A stretch of DNA of 64,000 nt. It comes from Tropicibacter sp. R16_0. GTDB taxonomy: Bacteria > Pseudomonadota > Alphaproteobacteria > Rhodobacterales > Rhodobacteraceae. The stretch spans positions 186,001 through 250,000 of the forward strand of contig NZ_JAGHRE010000007.1 in the NCBI RefSeq assembly GCF_017743935.1. Reading direction: 5' to 3'. Of the stretch, positions 25,663-34,476 are shown piece by piece. The notes below the pieces were generated by a model. That model was not told the DNA's origin and did not search any database. It saw only the letters and a program-made list of their open reading frames with translations. The stretch's first letter is position 1, and every line of letters starts with the position of its first letter. A program made the translations under genes and the position numbers.

Positions 25663-26508
25663 ATGCGCCACCTCATCTTGATTCCAGCAATGCTGGCCAG
25701 TGGCTTGGCGCTTTCGGCGTGCTCCGAAAGCGGAGATGAAACCGTCGAGCGTGCGTTTCAAGACGTGAACGTCGTAGACGAGACCGATCTGAATGACGTG
25801 ATGCTGACGGTGGCAGACCCCAACGAAGCCGTTGACTATTTTGCACGCGCCGCCAAATCGAACCCCGACAGGATCGATCTGCAGCGGGGGTTGGCCAAGT
25901 CGCTGATCCGCGCCAAGCGCAACACTGAAGGTGTGACCGCCTGGACCCGGGTGTCGAAAATGGACGGCGCCCGCCCGGATGACGCGGTGGATCTTGCAGA
26001 TGCTCTGATCCGCACCGGGGATTGGGATGGAGCGGAAAAACTGCTCGATACCGTCCCTCCCACTCATGAGACATTCAAACGCTACCGGCTTGAGGCGATG
26101 GTGGCCGACGCCAACCGCGAATGGTCACGCGCCGATACGTTCTACGAAACCGCCGTTGGCCTGACGACCCGACCTGCCAGTGTCATGAACAACTGGGGTT
26201 ATTCCAAGCTGACCCGGGGCGACTATGCCGAGGCCGAGCGCCTGTTCGGCGATGCCATCCGTCAGGACCAGTCGCTGTTTACCGCCAAGAACAACCTTGT
26301 TCTGGCCCGGGGCGCGCAGCGCAACTACACCCTGCCTGTCATCCCGATGGACCAGATGGAGCGCGCGCAACTGCTGCACACCATGGCGCTGTCGGCCATC
26401 AAACAGGGTGATGTGACCACCGGCAAGGGCCTGTTGCGCGAAGCCATCGCCACTCATCCGCAGCACTTTGAAGAAGCGGTCCGGTCCTTGCGGGCGCTTG
26501 AAAGCTGA
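25663..26508 (+). CDS. TPR lipoprotein of the Tad locus (TadD-like) 2
   Basis: A 281-aa lipoprotein precursor, MRHLILIPAMLASGLALSAC (lipobox LSAC, Cys20), followed by TPR repeats across about 60-260 (NPDRIDLQRGLAKSLIRAKR; GDYAEAERLFGDAIRQDQ; KQGDVTTGKGLLREAIATH). It lies 30 bases after the first TPR gene. Two TPR lipoproteins in tandem suggest separate roles, for example secretin piloting and pilin handling; the division is not visible in sequence. Both probably sit in the outer-membrane inner leaflet. Confidence 0.88.
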   Translation: MRHLILIPAMLASGLALSACSESGDETVERAFQDVNVVDETDLNDVMLTVADPNEAVDYFARAAKSNPDRIDLQRGLAKSLIRAKRNTEGVTAWTRVSKMDGARPDDAVDLADALIRTGDWDGAEKLLDTVPPTHETFKRYRLEAMVADANREWSRADTFYETAVGLTTRPASVMNNWGYSKLTRGDYAEAERLFGDAIRQDQSLFTAKNNLVLARGAQRNYTLPVIPMDQMERAQLLHTMALSAIKQGDVTTGKGLLREAIATHPQHFEEAVRSLRALES

Positions 26509-26511
26509 TCC

Positions 26512-27054
26512 ATGGCCCTGACTGCCTATGCGGCGTGGTGGTTCCTGCCCTTCGTCCTTCCGATCTGTTGCTATGTGGCGCTGACGGATCTGCGTGAGAT
26601 GCGGATCACCAACAAGGCCGTGATGGCCCTGTTCTTTGTCTTTGTGATCGTGGGCCCCTTTGCCTTGCCTCTTACTGATCCCTGGCAGGTGGGGTTCATC
26701 GGCCCCTTTGCGGTCGAATTGCCTTTGTATGTCTGGCAGTTTCTACAACTGATCGTGGTCCTGCTCTTGGGCATGGTGTTGAACATGATCGGTGCCGTTG
26801 GCGCCGGTGACGCAAAATTTGCCGCCGCCGCCGCGCCCTTTATTGCCGCGGGCGACATCCGCGTTCTGGTGGCGCTCTTTGCCGCCAATCTGCTGGCCGC
26901 CTGGACGACCCACAAGATCGCCAAGTTTACCGCTCTGCGCCGCCTTGCCCCCAATTGGCAAAGCTGGACCATGGGGTTGGAGTTTCCCATGGGCCTCTCG
27001 CTGGGGGGCACGTTGGGGCTCTACCTGATCCTGGGCACGGTGTTCGGCAGCTGA
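26512..27054 (+). CDS. tadV: Prepilin peptidase TadV (CpaA), A24 family
   Basis: Inner-membrane aspartyl protease that cleaves the Flp leader after Gly. The 180-aa protein has about six helices and both catalytic aspartates: Asp26 in LTDLREMRITN and Asp100 in GAVGAGDAKF. It begins 3 bases after the second TPR gene. As in other TadV proteins there is no N-methylation domain. The pilins it would process are at the start of this cluster. Confidence 0.94.
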   Translation: MALTAYAAWWFLPFVLPICCYVALTDLREMRITNKAVMALFFVFVIVGPFALPLTDPWQVGFIGPFAVELPLYVWQFLQLIVVLLLGMVLNMIGAVGAGDAKFAAAAAPFIAAGDIRVLVALFAANLLAAWTTHKIAKFTALRRLAPNWQSWTMGLEFPMGLSLGGTLGLYLILGTVFGS

Positions 27055-27152
27055 CACTTTCGTTTTCGCGCCCTGTCTGCGCCCTTGTGATGCCACATTG
27101 CTGGGCCAGATTGACCCCTGATTGTTGATCGCGAAACAGACAGGTCCAGCCC

Positions 27153-28460
27153 ATGAACATGCAACCCACTTCGGTGATCGCACCCCCCGCCCCCAAGGGC
27201 TTGGGTGACATGCAGCTTCCCATCGTCATGATGCGGGACATCCTGCTCAAGACGTTGTTTCGCAAGAACCTTGAAATGGCCACCGAGATATCCGAGGCCA
27301 TCTGCCTGCCCCTGTCTGTGACCCAAGAATTGGTGGATCTGGCCCGCGAGCAAAAACTGCTGGAGGCGACCGGAACGCTCAACGCCAACAGCGGCAACGA
27401 GATGGGCTATCAGCTGACTGATGCTGGCAAGGCGCGGGCGCTGGATGCGCTCAGCCAGTCAGAGTATTTTGGCGCCATGCCCGTCCCGCTCGAGGTGTAC
27501 CGCGAGCAGGTCGAACGCCAATCGATCCGCAATATTCAGGTCACGCGCACGCAGCTGACCAATGCCATGGGGCACCTGGTGCTGCCCGACAGCCTGCTGG
27601 ATCATCTGGGGCCAGCGGTCAGCGCGGGACGTTCGATCCTGATGTATGGCCCGCCCGGCAACGGCAAATCTTCGATCTCGAACGGTATTCGAGACGCGCT
27701 TGGCGATACGGTCTATGTCCCTCGCGCTATTGAATATTCCGGTCAGGTCATCACCGTTTACGACCCCATCGTGCACACCGCCATCGAGCAAGAGGCCGAC
27801 GACCCCACGCAGCTGCGCCGTCGCAAGCGGTTCGATTCCCGCTATGTGCAATGCGAGCGGCCCACCGTTGTTACCGGGGGCGAGCTGTCGCTGTCGATGC
27901 TGGATCTGGTCTATAACCCCACTGCGCGCACCTATCAGGCGCCGCTGCAATTGAAATCCACCGGTGGCATCTTCATCGTCGACGACCTTGGTCGTCAGGC
28001 AGAACCGCCCCAGGCGCTGATCAACCGCTGGATCGTTCCGCTTGAGGAAGGCAAGGATATTCTGGGCCTGCAATCGGGCGAAAAGTTCGAAGTGCCGTTT
28101 GACACGCTGGTGATCTTTTCGACCAACTTTCACCCGAACGAGATCTTTGACCAAGCGGCGTTGCGCCGGATCTTCTTCAAGATCAAGATCGACGGGCCGA
28201 ACCAGGAAAACTTCCTGAAGATCTTTGCGCTGGTGGCGCGAAAGAAGGGTGTTCCGCTGGATGAAAGCGCGCTGGTGCATCTGCTCAAGGTCAAATACCC
28301 GACCATCGACAATACCTATGCCAACTATCAGCCGGTGTTCCTGATCGACCAGATGATTTCGATCTGCGAATTCGAAGGCATCCCCTATCAGATGTCTCCC
28401 GAACTGATCGACCGCGCGTGGGCCAACATGTTCGTCAAAGACGAGAAGATCGTGAAATAG
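27153..28460 (+). CDS. AAA+ ATPase at the end of the Tad locus
   Basis: A 435-aa protein. An N-terminal winged-helix-like region (about 25-110: MMRDILLKTLFRKNLEMATEI and LTDAGKARALDAL) is followed by an AAA+ domain with Walker A GPPGNGKSS (166-174), Walker B GGIFIVDDLGRQ and a sensor-1-like VIFSTNF. There is no signal or membrane segment, so it is cytoplasmic. Conserved relatives occur near Tad or secretion loci in alphaproteobacteria, but I know of no assigned role. It has its own 98-base upstream gap. It could be a pilus regulator or chaperone-type ATPase. Confidence 0.8.
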   Translation: MNMQPTSVIAPPAPKGLGDMQLPIVMMRDILLKTLFRKNLEMATEISEAICLPLSVTQELVDLAREQKLLEATGTLNANSGNEMGYQLTDAGKARALDALSQSEYFGAMPVPLEVYREQVERQSIRNIQVTRTQLTNAMGHLVLPDSLLDHLGPAVSAGRSILMYGPPGNGKSSISNGIRDALGDTVYVPRAIEYSGQVITVYDPIVHTAIEQEADDPTQLRRRKRFDSRYVQCERPTVVTGGELSLSMLDLVYNPTARTYQAPLQLKSTGGIFIVDDLGRQAEPPQALINRWIVPLEEGKDILGLQSGEKFEVPFDTLVIFSTNFHPNEIFDQAALRRIFFKIKIDGPNQENFLKIFALVARKKGVPLDESALVHLLKVKYPTIDNTYANYQPVFLIDQMISICEFEGIPYQMSPELIDRAWANMFVKDEKIVK

Positions 28461-28724
28461 CACGTATCTTTTTTGCGACAATTCAATACCCACGTCTCAA
28501 TCTGTCAGGAAGTGAGCTAATTTCCGCAAAGGTCGGGCTACCCTTATCCCTGCAATTTCGCAGAATAAATTCGGTTTACTTATCTCCGTGCTGGCAAAAA
28601 TGCACATCTAATCCGCATCCGTAACAGTCTCTTTCTAACCAAGAACACCCTGATGGAGACGCTTGAGGCGCGACCGGGGCAGAGGCCCCTTCCCCATCGC
28701 ATCCCCACAAGCTAGGGTCGCGGC

Positions 28725-31139
28725 ATGTCCGCCCTCCCCTCTCAGATCACCGATTGGTTCACCGCGCGCGGATGGTCGATTCACCCGCATCAAAGCGCGA
28801 TGCTCGACAGGTCCGGTGACCCTGCAACCCTGCTGATTGCACCGACCGGCGGCGGCAAGACGATGGCCGGGTTCCTGCCCACTCTGGCAGAGCTGGCACA
28901 GGGGGAACACGAGGGTTTGCATACGCTCTATGTCTCGCCGCTCAAGGCATTGGCAGCGGACATCAAGCGCAACCTTCGCACACCGGTGGATGAGATCGGC
29001 CTGCCCATTCGGATCGAGGATCGCACAGGCGACACCTCGGCAACTCAAAAGAAACGCCAACGCGCCGATCCACCGCATATCCTGCTGACAACGCCCGAAA
29101 GCCTGGCCTTGCTGACGTCTTATGAGGACGCGCCGCAGATGTTTGCAGGCCTGCAGCGGGTGATCGTGGATGAAATCCATGCATTGGCCGAAAGCAAGCG
29201 CGGGGACCAGTTGATGCTGGCATTGGCGCGACTGCAAACGCTCTGCCCCGATCTGCGGCGCGTCGGCCTGTCGGCCACGGTCGAAGATCCGCAGGCCATT
29301 GCGCGGTTCCTGGCCCGGCATCCCGATCCCTGTGACATCCTGATGGCAGATCCTGGTCCCGATCCGGACATCGGCATGCTGGACACGGAAGAGATGCCAC
29401 CTTGGGCCGGGGGCGGCGCGGCCTATGCGATCCCGGCGGTGATGGAGCAGATCAAGGCGCACAAGACGACGCTGATCTTTCACAACACCCGCGCGCAGGC
29501 CGAGATTTTCTTTCACAACCTGTGGCTAGCCAATGACGACGCGCTGCCCATCGGCATTCATCACGGTTCGCTGGACCGGCAACAGCGCGAGCGGGTCGAG
29601 GCCGCCATGGTGCGCGGTGATCTGCGTGCCATCGTGTGCACCGGGAGCCTGGATTTGGGCATTGATTGGGGCGATGTGGATCTGGTGATCCAGATCGGCG
29701 CACCCAAGAACGTCAAACGCCTGGTGCAACGCATCGGGCGCGCCAATCACCAGTACAACGCGCCCTCAAAGGCCCTGTTGGTGCCCGCCAACCGGTTTGA
29801 AGTGGTGGAATGCGTCGCCGCATTGGAGGCCGTCAAAGCCCACGCGCTGGACGGTGAACCACGCGGCGACGGCCCCCGTGACGTGCTTTGCCAACACATC
29901 CTAGTCGCCGCGGCAGCCGGGCCGTTTGTGGCCGACGAGCTATACGCCGAGATGTCATCCGCCGGCCCCTATGCCGGGCTGAGCCGCGACGGGTTTGATG
30001 CCTGCCTCGATTTCTGCGCCACCGGAGGATATGCCCTGCGCGCCTATGATCGGTGGCAGCGCCTGATGCAGCGCCCGGATGGACGATGGCAGTTGCGAGA
30101 CCCGCGGGCCGCCGCGCGCATCCGCATGAACATGGGCACCATTCAGGACACCGACACGCTCAAGGTCCGATTGCGGCGCAGCCGGGGGGGCAAGCCCCTG
30201 GGCGAGATCGAGGAAGGTTTTGCCGCCACCCTTACACCTGGGGATACATTTCTGATAGGTGGCCAGATCGTGCGCTATGAAGGGCTGCGAGAGATGACGG
30301 TTGAGGTGTCGCGCAATGCATCCAAGAAACCCAAGGTTGCCACGTTCAACGGCACCAAATTTGCCACCTCGACCCAGCTGAGCAATCGTATCCTGGACAT
30401 GTTTGCGCAAGATGACTGGCCCCAGCTGCCCAAGCATACCGCCGAGTGGCTGGCATTGCAGCGGCATGTTTCCACCCTGCCGCAGCGGGGTCGGTTGCTG
30501 ATCGAGAGCTTTCCCCATGATGGGCGCGAACACACCTGCATCTACGGCTTTTCGGGGCGCAACGCCCAGCAAACCCTTGGCCTTTTGGTCACCAAGCGGA
30601 TGGAGGAATTGGGGCTGCATCCCCTGGGGTTTGTGGCCACGGATTACGCCACGCTGATCTGGGGCCTGGATCCGCTCAGCGACCCTGGGCCGCTCTTTCA
30701 GATCGACGCCCTGCGCAACGGGCTCGACACCTGGCTGGCCGGGAATGCCGTGATGAAACGGACGTTTCGGGGCTGTGCCACCATCGCCGGGCTGATCGAG
30801 CGCAACACGCCCTCGGCCCGCAAAAGCGGGCGGCAGGCGACGTTTTCCTCGGATATCTTGTATGACACGCTGCTGAAATACGACCCCGACCACCTGCTGA
30901 TGCAGATCACGCGGGACGAGGCAATGCGCGGGTTGGTGGACTTTGGTCGGATCGAAGAGATGATTGCGCGCGTGGGCACGCAGATCGACCTGAAGCGGCT
31001 GGATCGCGTGTCGCCCCTGGCCGCCCCTTTGCTGTTGGAAGTTGGCAAGGTGCCGGTCAAAGGGTCGGCAGAAGAGAAATTGCTGCAGGAAGAGAGCGCA
31101 CGGTTGATGGAGACCTCGGGCCTGGCGCAGGTGAGTTAG
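28725..31139 (+). CDS. Ligase-associated DEXH-box helicase (Lhr family)
   Basis: An 804-aa superfamily 2 helicase of the ligase-associated DNA damage response set. It has Walker A APTGGGKT (about 39-46), the DEIH box in VIVDEIHALAES (149-152), the Lhr-type motif LGIDWGDVDLVIQIG, QRIGRANH, and the C-terminal Lhr winged-helix and beta-barrel regions. The pair with PdeM downstream supports this subgroup. The ATP-dependent ligase and exonuclease that usually accompany them are not in the window. The 264-base gap before it (28461-28724) has lower GC and shows no gene. Confidence 0.94.
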   Translation: MSALPSQITDWFTARGWSIHPHQSAMLDRSGDPATLLIAPTGGGKTMAGFLPTLAELAQGEHEGLHTLYVSPLKALAADIKRNLRTPVDEIGLPIRIEDRTGDTSATQKKRQRADPPHILLTTPESLALLTSYEDAPQMFAGLQRVIVDEIHALAESKRGDQLMLALARLQTLCPDLRRVGLSATVEDPQAIARFLARHPDPCDILMADPGPDPDIGMLDTEEMPPWAGGGAAYAIPAVMEQIKAHKTTLIFHNTRAQAEIFFHNLWLANDDALPIGIHHGSLDRQQRERVEAAMVRGDLRAIVCTGSLDLGIDWGDVDLVIQIGAPKNVKRLVQRIGRANHQYNAPSKALLVPANRFEVVECVAALEAVKAHALDGEPRGDGPRDVLCQHILVAAAAGPFVADELYAEMSSAGPYAGLSRDGFDACLDFCATGGYALRAYDRWQRLMQRPDGRWQLRDPRAAARIRMNMGTIQDTDTLKVRLRRSRGGKPLGEIEEGFAATLTPGDTFLIGGQIVRYEGLREMTVEVSRNASKKPKVATFNGTKFATSTQLSNRILDMFAQDDWPQLPKHTAEWLALQRHVSTLPQRGRLLIESFPHDGREHTCIYGFSGRNAQQTLGLLVTKRMEELGLHPLGFVATDYATLIWGLDPLSDPGPLFQIDALRNGLDTWLAGNAVMKRTFRGCATIAGLIERNTPSARKSGRQATFSSDILYDTLLKYDPDHLLMQITRDEAMRGLVDFGRIEEMIARVGTQIDLKRLDRVSPLAAPLLLEVGKVPVKGSAEEKLLQEESARLMETSGLAQVS

Positions 31140-31186
31140 GTCAGATCCCCCTTGCGCTGACCTGAAATCCGCGCAAAGAACGTTTC

Positions 31187-31849
31187 ATGAACGGCTTGAA
31201 CTTTACCTTTTGCGACACGCCCCTGATCGCGCTTGAAAGCGGGGCCTTGTGGTGGCCGGAAAAGCGCCTGTTGTCCGTCTCGGACCTGCATTTGGGAAAG
31301 TCCGAACGCTTTGCACGGCTGGGGCGCGGCACCCTGCCGCCGTATGAGACGCAAGATACGCTGACGCGCCTGTCGGGCGATCTGGATCGCACCGGGGCCG
31401 AGACGGTGATCTGCCTTGGTGACAGTTTTGACGACACGCTCGCCGCCCAGGCGCTGGACGAAGAGTACCAGTTGTGGATCGCCAAACTGCAAGCCGGGCG
31501 ACGGTGGTTCTGGATCGAGGGCAACCATGATCCCGGACCGATCGAAATGGGGGGCAGCCATGTGGCTGAGTTGGTCGTGAGCGGGCTTACATTTCGACAC
31601 ATCGCCGAACCTGATGCACGTGGCGAAGTGTCAGGCCACTATCACCCCAAGGCGCGGATCAGGATGCGCGGTCGAACGCTGACCCGGCCTGCCTTTCTGG
31701 TGGATGATACGCGGATCATTCAACCCGCCTATGGCACCTATACCGGCGGTTTGCGCAGCGAAGATGCGCCGTTGTGTGATCTGATGGGACCCGAGGCACA
31801 AGCCATTCTGATCGGTCCAGCCCCTTGCCTGCTGCCGATGCCGCGATAG
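31187..31849 (+). CDS. pdeM: Ligase-associated metallophosphoesterase PdeM
   Basis: A 220-aa calcineurin-like phosphoesterase with all metal motifs: DLHLGKSER (Asp33, His35), LGDSFDD, GNHDPG (112-117) and GHYHPKAR. PdeM proteins are encoded with the Lhr-type helicase, ATP ligase and an exonuclease, and are thought to act in DNA repair. The gene lies 47 bases after the helicase and in the same direction. It converges on the LytTR gene with a 3-base gap. Confidence 0.93.
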   Translation: MNGLNFTFCDTPLIALESGALWWPEKRLLSVSDLHLGKSERFARLGRGTLPPYETQDTLTRLSGDLDRTGAETVICLGDSFDDTLAAQALDEEYQLWIAKLQAGRRWFWIEGNHDPGPIEMGGSHVAELVVSGLTFRHIAEPDARGEVSGHYHPKARIRMRGRTLTRPAFLVDDTRIIQPAYGTYTGGLRSEDAPLCDLMGPEAQAILIGPAPCLLPMPR

Positions 31850-31852
31850 CGG

Positions 31853-32608
31853 TCATACGATCCCCGCGTCTTCCAATTTGGGCTTGTACTTGCGACTCAC
31901 CGGCACCTGATCGCCGTTGATAAGGCGGATATGAATACGGCCACCAGAACGCTCGACGCTTTCGATGGCATCGCGCGTGACCCAATGCGAGCGGTGGGTG
32001 CAATAGCCGATGATGGGCTCCATCTCGTCAATGGCATCGACAAACCGCGATCGGATGGTGATCGTCTCGTCCATCGTGACCACGTCAACGCTGTGATCAC
32101 GCACCGTGAGCCGCAGCACCGGCCCTTCGAACCCTTCGGGTAGACGACGATACAGGCGTGGCTGTATGACCTGCTCTTCTTCTTCCCGGGTCTGAGGCTC
32201 CAACCCTGGGAAACTGCGCCGCAGTACCAACAGGCCACTGGCAAAGATCGTACCGTATTGCAGCATCGTCGTCAGATCGGGCACGTCCTGTGTCTCGGGC
32301 AGCGCCGTCAGCCAGATCAGCGCCCAAAGAACGGGCGTGAACAGAGCTGTTACCAAAACAACCGTGGCCACGTCGCGGACGATCTGCCTGTGCGTTTCGG
32401 CGTAGCGATGCACGCACCGGGCGCTGAAATGGGCAATAAGCGCGCCCACCGTCATGACGGCTGACCAGAACAGAAACCGCCCCGCGAACGAAACGCCTTC
32501 TGCGCCGAACGGTTTGGCCTGCGCGGCGAGAAGTGTCAGAAAAACCAATATCGGCCCCAGAACCAAAAGGTTGTGTTCCGCCAATATTTTTTTGAATTTG
32601 GAAATCAT
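31853..32608 (-). CDS. Membrane-anchored LytTR DNA-binding regulator
   Basis: A 251-aa protein with four predicted membrane helices in the N-terminal half (about 13-35, 43-62, 80-103, 112-132) and a C-terminal LytTR domain (about 150-250: VLRLTVRDHSVDVVTMDE; IIGYCTHRSHWVTRDAIESV; GDQVPVSRKYKPKL). This layout is common in Rhodobacterales and implies direct membrane-to-promoter signalling without a kinase. Targets are unknown. The 149-base upstream region is AT-rich, as expected for a promoter. Confidence 0.88.
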   Translation of the reverse strand: MISKFKKILAEHNLLVLGPILVFLTLLAAQAKPFGAEGVSFAGRFLFWSAVMTVGALIAHFSARCVHRYAETHRQIVRDVATVVLVTALFTPVLWALIWLTALPETQDVPDLTTMLQYGTIFASGLLVLRRSFPGLEPQTREEEEQVIQPRLYRRLPEGFEGPVLRLTVRDHSVDVVTMDETITIRSRFVDAIDEMEPIIGYCTHRSHWVTRDAIESVERSGGRIHIRLINGDQVPVSRKYKPKLEDAGIV

Positions 32609-32757
32609 GAACTACGAGAACTTGAGCAATTACTACGCTGTTTGTTTACTTCGGACGCTGGACGACCTCAAATCCCCAGAGCGATGTTAAGTGGCATTTT
32701 AGGGGTTTGTTTGTATCGGACCAGCCAAGACAATACCAGAGGTTGAGCACCACAAAT

Positions 32758-33166
32758 ATGAAAACACGAATAAGTGAGGGTTTTGCGAAACAGGGGATGA
32801 TGGCCACCCTGAACGCGCAACTCGACGCCGTCGAAAAGGGCCGGGTCGAAATTTCAGCTCCGATAGTTCCTGAATTTGCACAACAACAAGGCCATGCCCA
32901 TGCGGCGCTCAGTTTTGCCCTTGGGGATACCGCCGCCGGATACGCCGCTATGACCTGCACACCTTTGGATCACGAAGTTGTGACCGCGGAAATCAAGATC
33001 AACCTGCTTGCTCCGGGCCGGGGCAACCGGCTGAAAGCAATCGGCCGGGTGTTGAAACCCGGCCGACGTTTGATTTGTTGTTGCGGCTGACGTTTTCGCC
33101 ATCAGCGACGGGACAGAAACACATGTGGCCGCCCTTCAGGGCACCATTGTTCCGGTACCGGTCTGA
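32758..33166 (+). pseudogene. PaaI-type hotdog thioesterase with a one-base frameshift
   Basis: From the ATG at 32758 the frame reads MKTRISEGFAKQGMMATLNAQ and a PaaI/YdiI-like hotdog core with HAHAALSFALGDTAAGYAAM and INLLAPGRG, but ends at TGA 33088-33090 after GRRLICCCG. One frame over, from about 33076, it continues FVVAADVFAISDGTETHVA and ends PVPV at TGA 33164-33166, exactly the missing family C-terminus. One extra T in ATTTG (33074-33076) explains it. The downstream part is undamaged, so this is a very recent mutation or a sequence error. It converges on folD with adjacent stop codons. Confidence 0.82.
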
Positions 33167-34069
33167 TCAGGCAGTCAGCCCCTCGGGCTCCGTCAGGCCA
33201 TTGGCACGGCAGCAGGCGGTCAGCGTGTTGGCCAGCAGGCAGGCGATGGTCATCGGGCCAACGCCGCCCGGAACCGGGGTGATCGCACCGGCGCGCGCGG
33301 CCGCACTTTCGTAGTGTACATCGCCCACCAGGCGGGTCTTGCCTTCGCCTTTTTCAGGCGCGTCGATGCGGTTGATGCCTACGTCGATCACGGTGGCGCC
33401 TTCCTTGATCCAGTCACCCGGCACCATCTCGGGGCGGCCAACAGCAGCGACCACGATGTCAGCGCGGCGCACAACATCCGGCAGGTCCTTCGTGCGCGAA
33501 TGCGCGATGGTCACGGTGCAGCTGTCGCCCAGCAAGAGCTGCGCCATCGGCTTGCCCACGATGTTCGAACGACCAATTACAACCGCGTCCATGCCCGATA
33601 GCGAGCCGTGATGGTCGCGCAGCATCATCAAACAACCCAGCGGGGTGCACGGCACCATCGACTTCTGACCGGTGCCCAGCAGGCCCACGTTCGAGATGTG
33701 GAAGCCGTCGACGTCCTTGGCCGGGTCGATCGAGTTGATCACCAGGTCTTCGTTCAGGTGCTTGGGCAGCGGCAGCTGCACCAGGATGCCATGCACGGCC
33801 GGATCGTTGTTCAGTTTGTCGATCAGCGCTAGCAGATCCTCTTCCGAGGTCTCGGCATCCAGCTTATGCTCATAGCTGTTCATGCCGACCTCGACGGTCT
33901 GTTTGCCCTTCGAGCGGACATAGACCTGGCTGGCCGGGTCCTCGCCCACCAGAACCACCGCCAGACCGGGGGTGATGCCGTTTTCCTCTTTCAGCTTGGC
34001 CACGTGCTCGGCCACCTGGCCCCGCACATTGGCTGCAAACGCCTTGCCGTCGATAACCTGCGCTACCAT
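33167..34069 (-). CDS. folD: Methylenetetrahydrofolate dehydrogenase/cyclohydrolase
   Basis: Bifunctional enzyme interconverting 5,10-methylene-, methenyl- and 10-formyl-THF. The 300-aa protein has the catalytic YVRSKGKQ motif, the [12 protein letters not shown] motif, and the NAD(P) site GRSNIVGKP, with [10 protein letters not shown] near the end. The start at 34069 ([12 protein letters not shown]) is the family start. It lies downstream of fhs and a chorismate mutase in the same direction. With Fhs it forms the formate-to-methylene-THF route used by Roseobacters for C1 units from methylated compounds. Confidence 0.97.
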   Translation of the reverse strand: MVAQVIDGKAFAANVRGQVAEHVAKLKEENGITPGLAVVLVGEDPASQVYVRSKGKQTVEVGMNSYEHKLDAETSEEDLLALIDKLNNDPAVHGILVQLPLPKHLNEDLVINSIDPAKDVDGFHISNVGLLGTGQKSMVPCTPLGCLMMLRDHHGSLSGMDAVVIGRSNIVGKPMAQLLLGDSCTVTIAHSRTKDLPDVVRRADIVVAAVGRPEMVPGDWIKEGATVIDVGINRIDAPEKGEGKTRLVGDVHYESAAARAGAITPVPGGVGPMTIACLLANTLTACCRANGLTEPEGLTA

Positions 34070-34114
34070 GTCTTGATCCCTTCGCTCAAATCCCACCTGC
34101 CGCAAGGGCGGCGG

Positions 34115-34420
34115 TCAATCCACGCCGATCACACGTTCCTCGCGTGCGATCGACCAGTCAATCAGAATGCGCCACAGCTGTTCGGCCAAGTCGGGGTCCA
34201 TCCCCCTGTCCCGGGCCGTGGCGCGGACGTTCTGAACCACTTCTTCAACACGGGCCGGAATGCGCGCGGGCAAGGCCTCGCCCGGTTTCAGCTGGGCGGC
34301 GCGGTCGATGTATCCGGAACGGGTGACCAACAGGTCGATCAGGTGCCGGTCCAGCTTGTCGATTTCGACGCGCAACGCCTGCATCGAGGCGCAATCGGGT
34401 GGCGGTGTCAAAGAAGGCAT
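34115..34420 (-). CDS. Chorismate mutase (AroQ type)
   Basis: A 101-aa all-helical enzyme that converts chorismate to prephenate for Phe/Tyr synthesis. It matches the AroQ fold: LRVEIDKLDRHLIDLLVTRS, then Lys and Arg in QLKPGEALPARIPARVEEV, and the C-terminal helix LAEQLWRILIDWSIAREE. It lies between fhs and folD, with AGGAG directly upstream of its ATG. Small monofunctional mutases of the PchB/AroQ type are similar. No pchA-like partner is present, so an aromatic amino-acid role is more likely. Confidence 0.9.
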   Translation of the reverse strand: MPSLTPPPDCASMQALRVEIDKLDRHLIDLLVTRSGYIDRAAQLKPGEALPARIPARVEEVVQNVRATARDRGMDPDLAEQLWRILIDWSIAREERVIGVD

Positions 34421-34431
34421 TTCACAAACTC

Positions 34432-34459
34432 CTGCGGCCCGGAGGGGTCCGGGCCGCAG
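34432..34459 (-). other. Perfect hairpin between fhs and chorismate mutase gene
   Basis: CTGCGGCCCGGA (34432-34443) pairs perfectly with TCCGGGCCGCAG (34448-34459) around GGGG. It starts 17 bases after the fhs stop and abuts the AGGAG ribosome site of the next gene. There is no T tract, so it is not a classical terminator. It may protect the fhs mRNA 3' end or reduce expression of the distal genes. Confidence 0.75.
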
Positions 34460-34476
34460 AAACCGTATTTTGGAGC

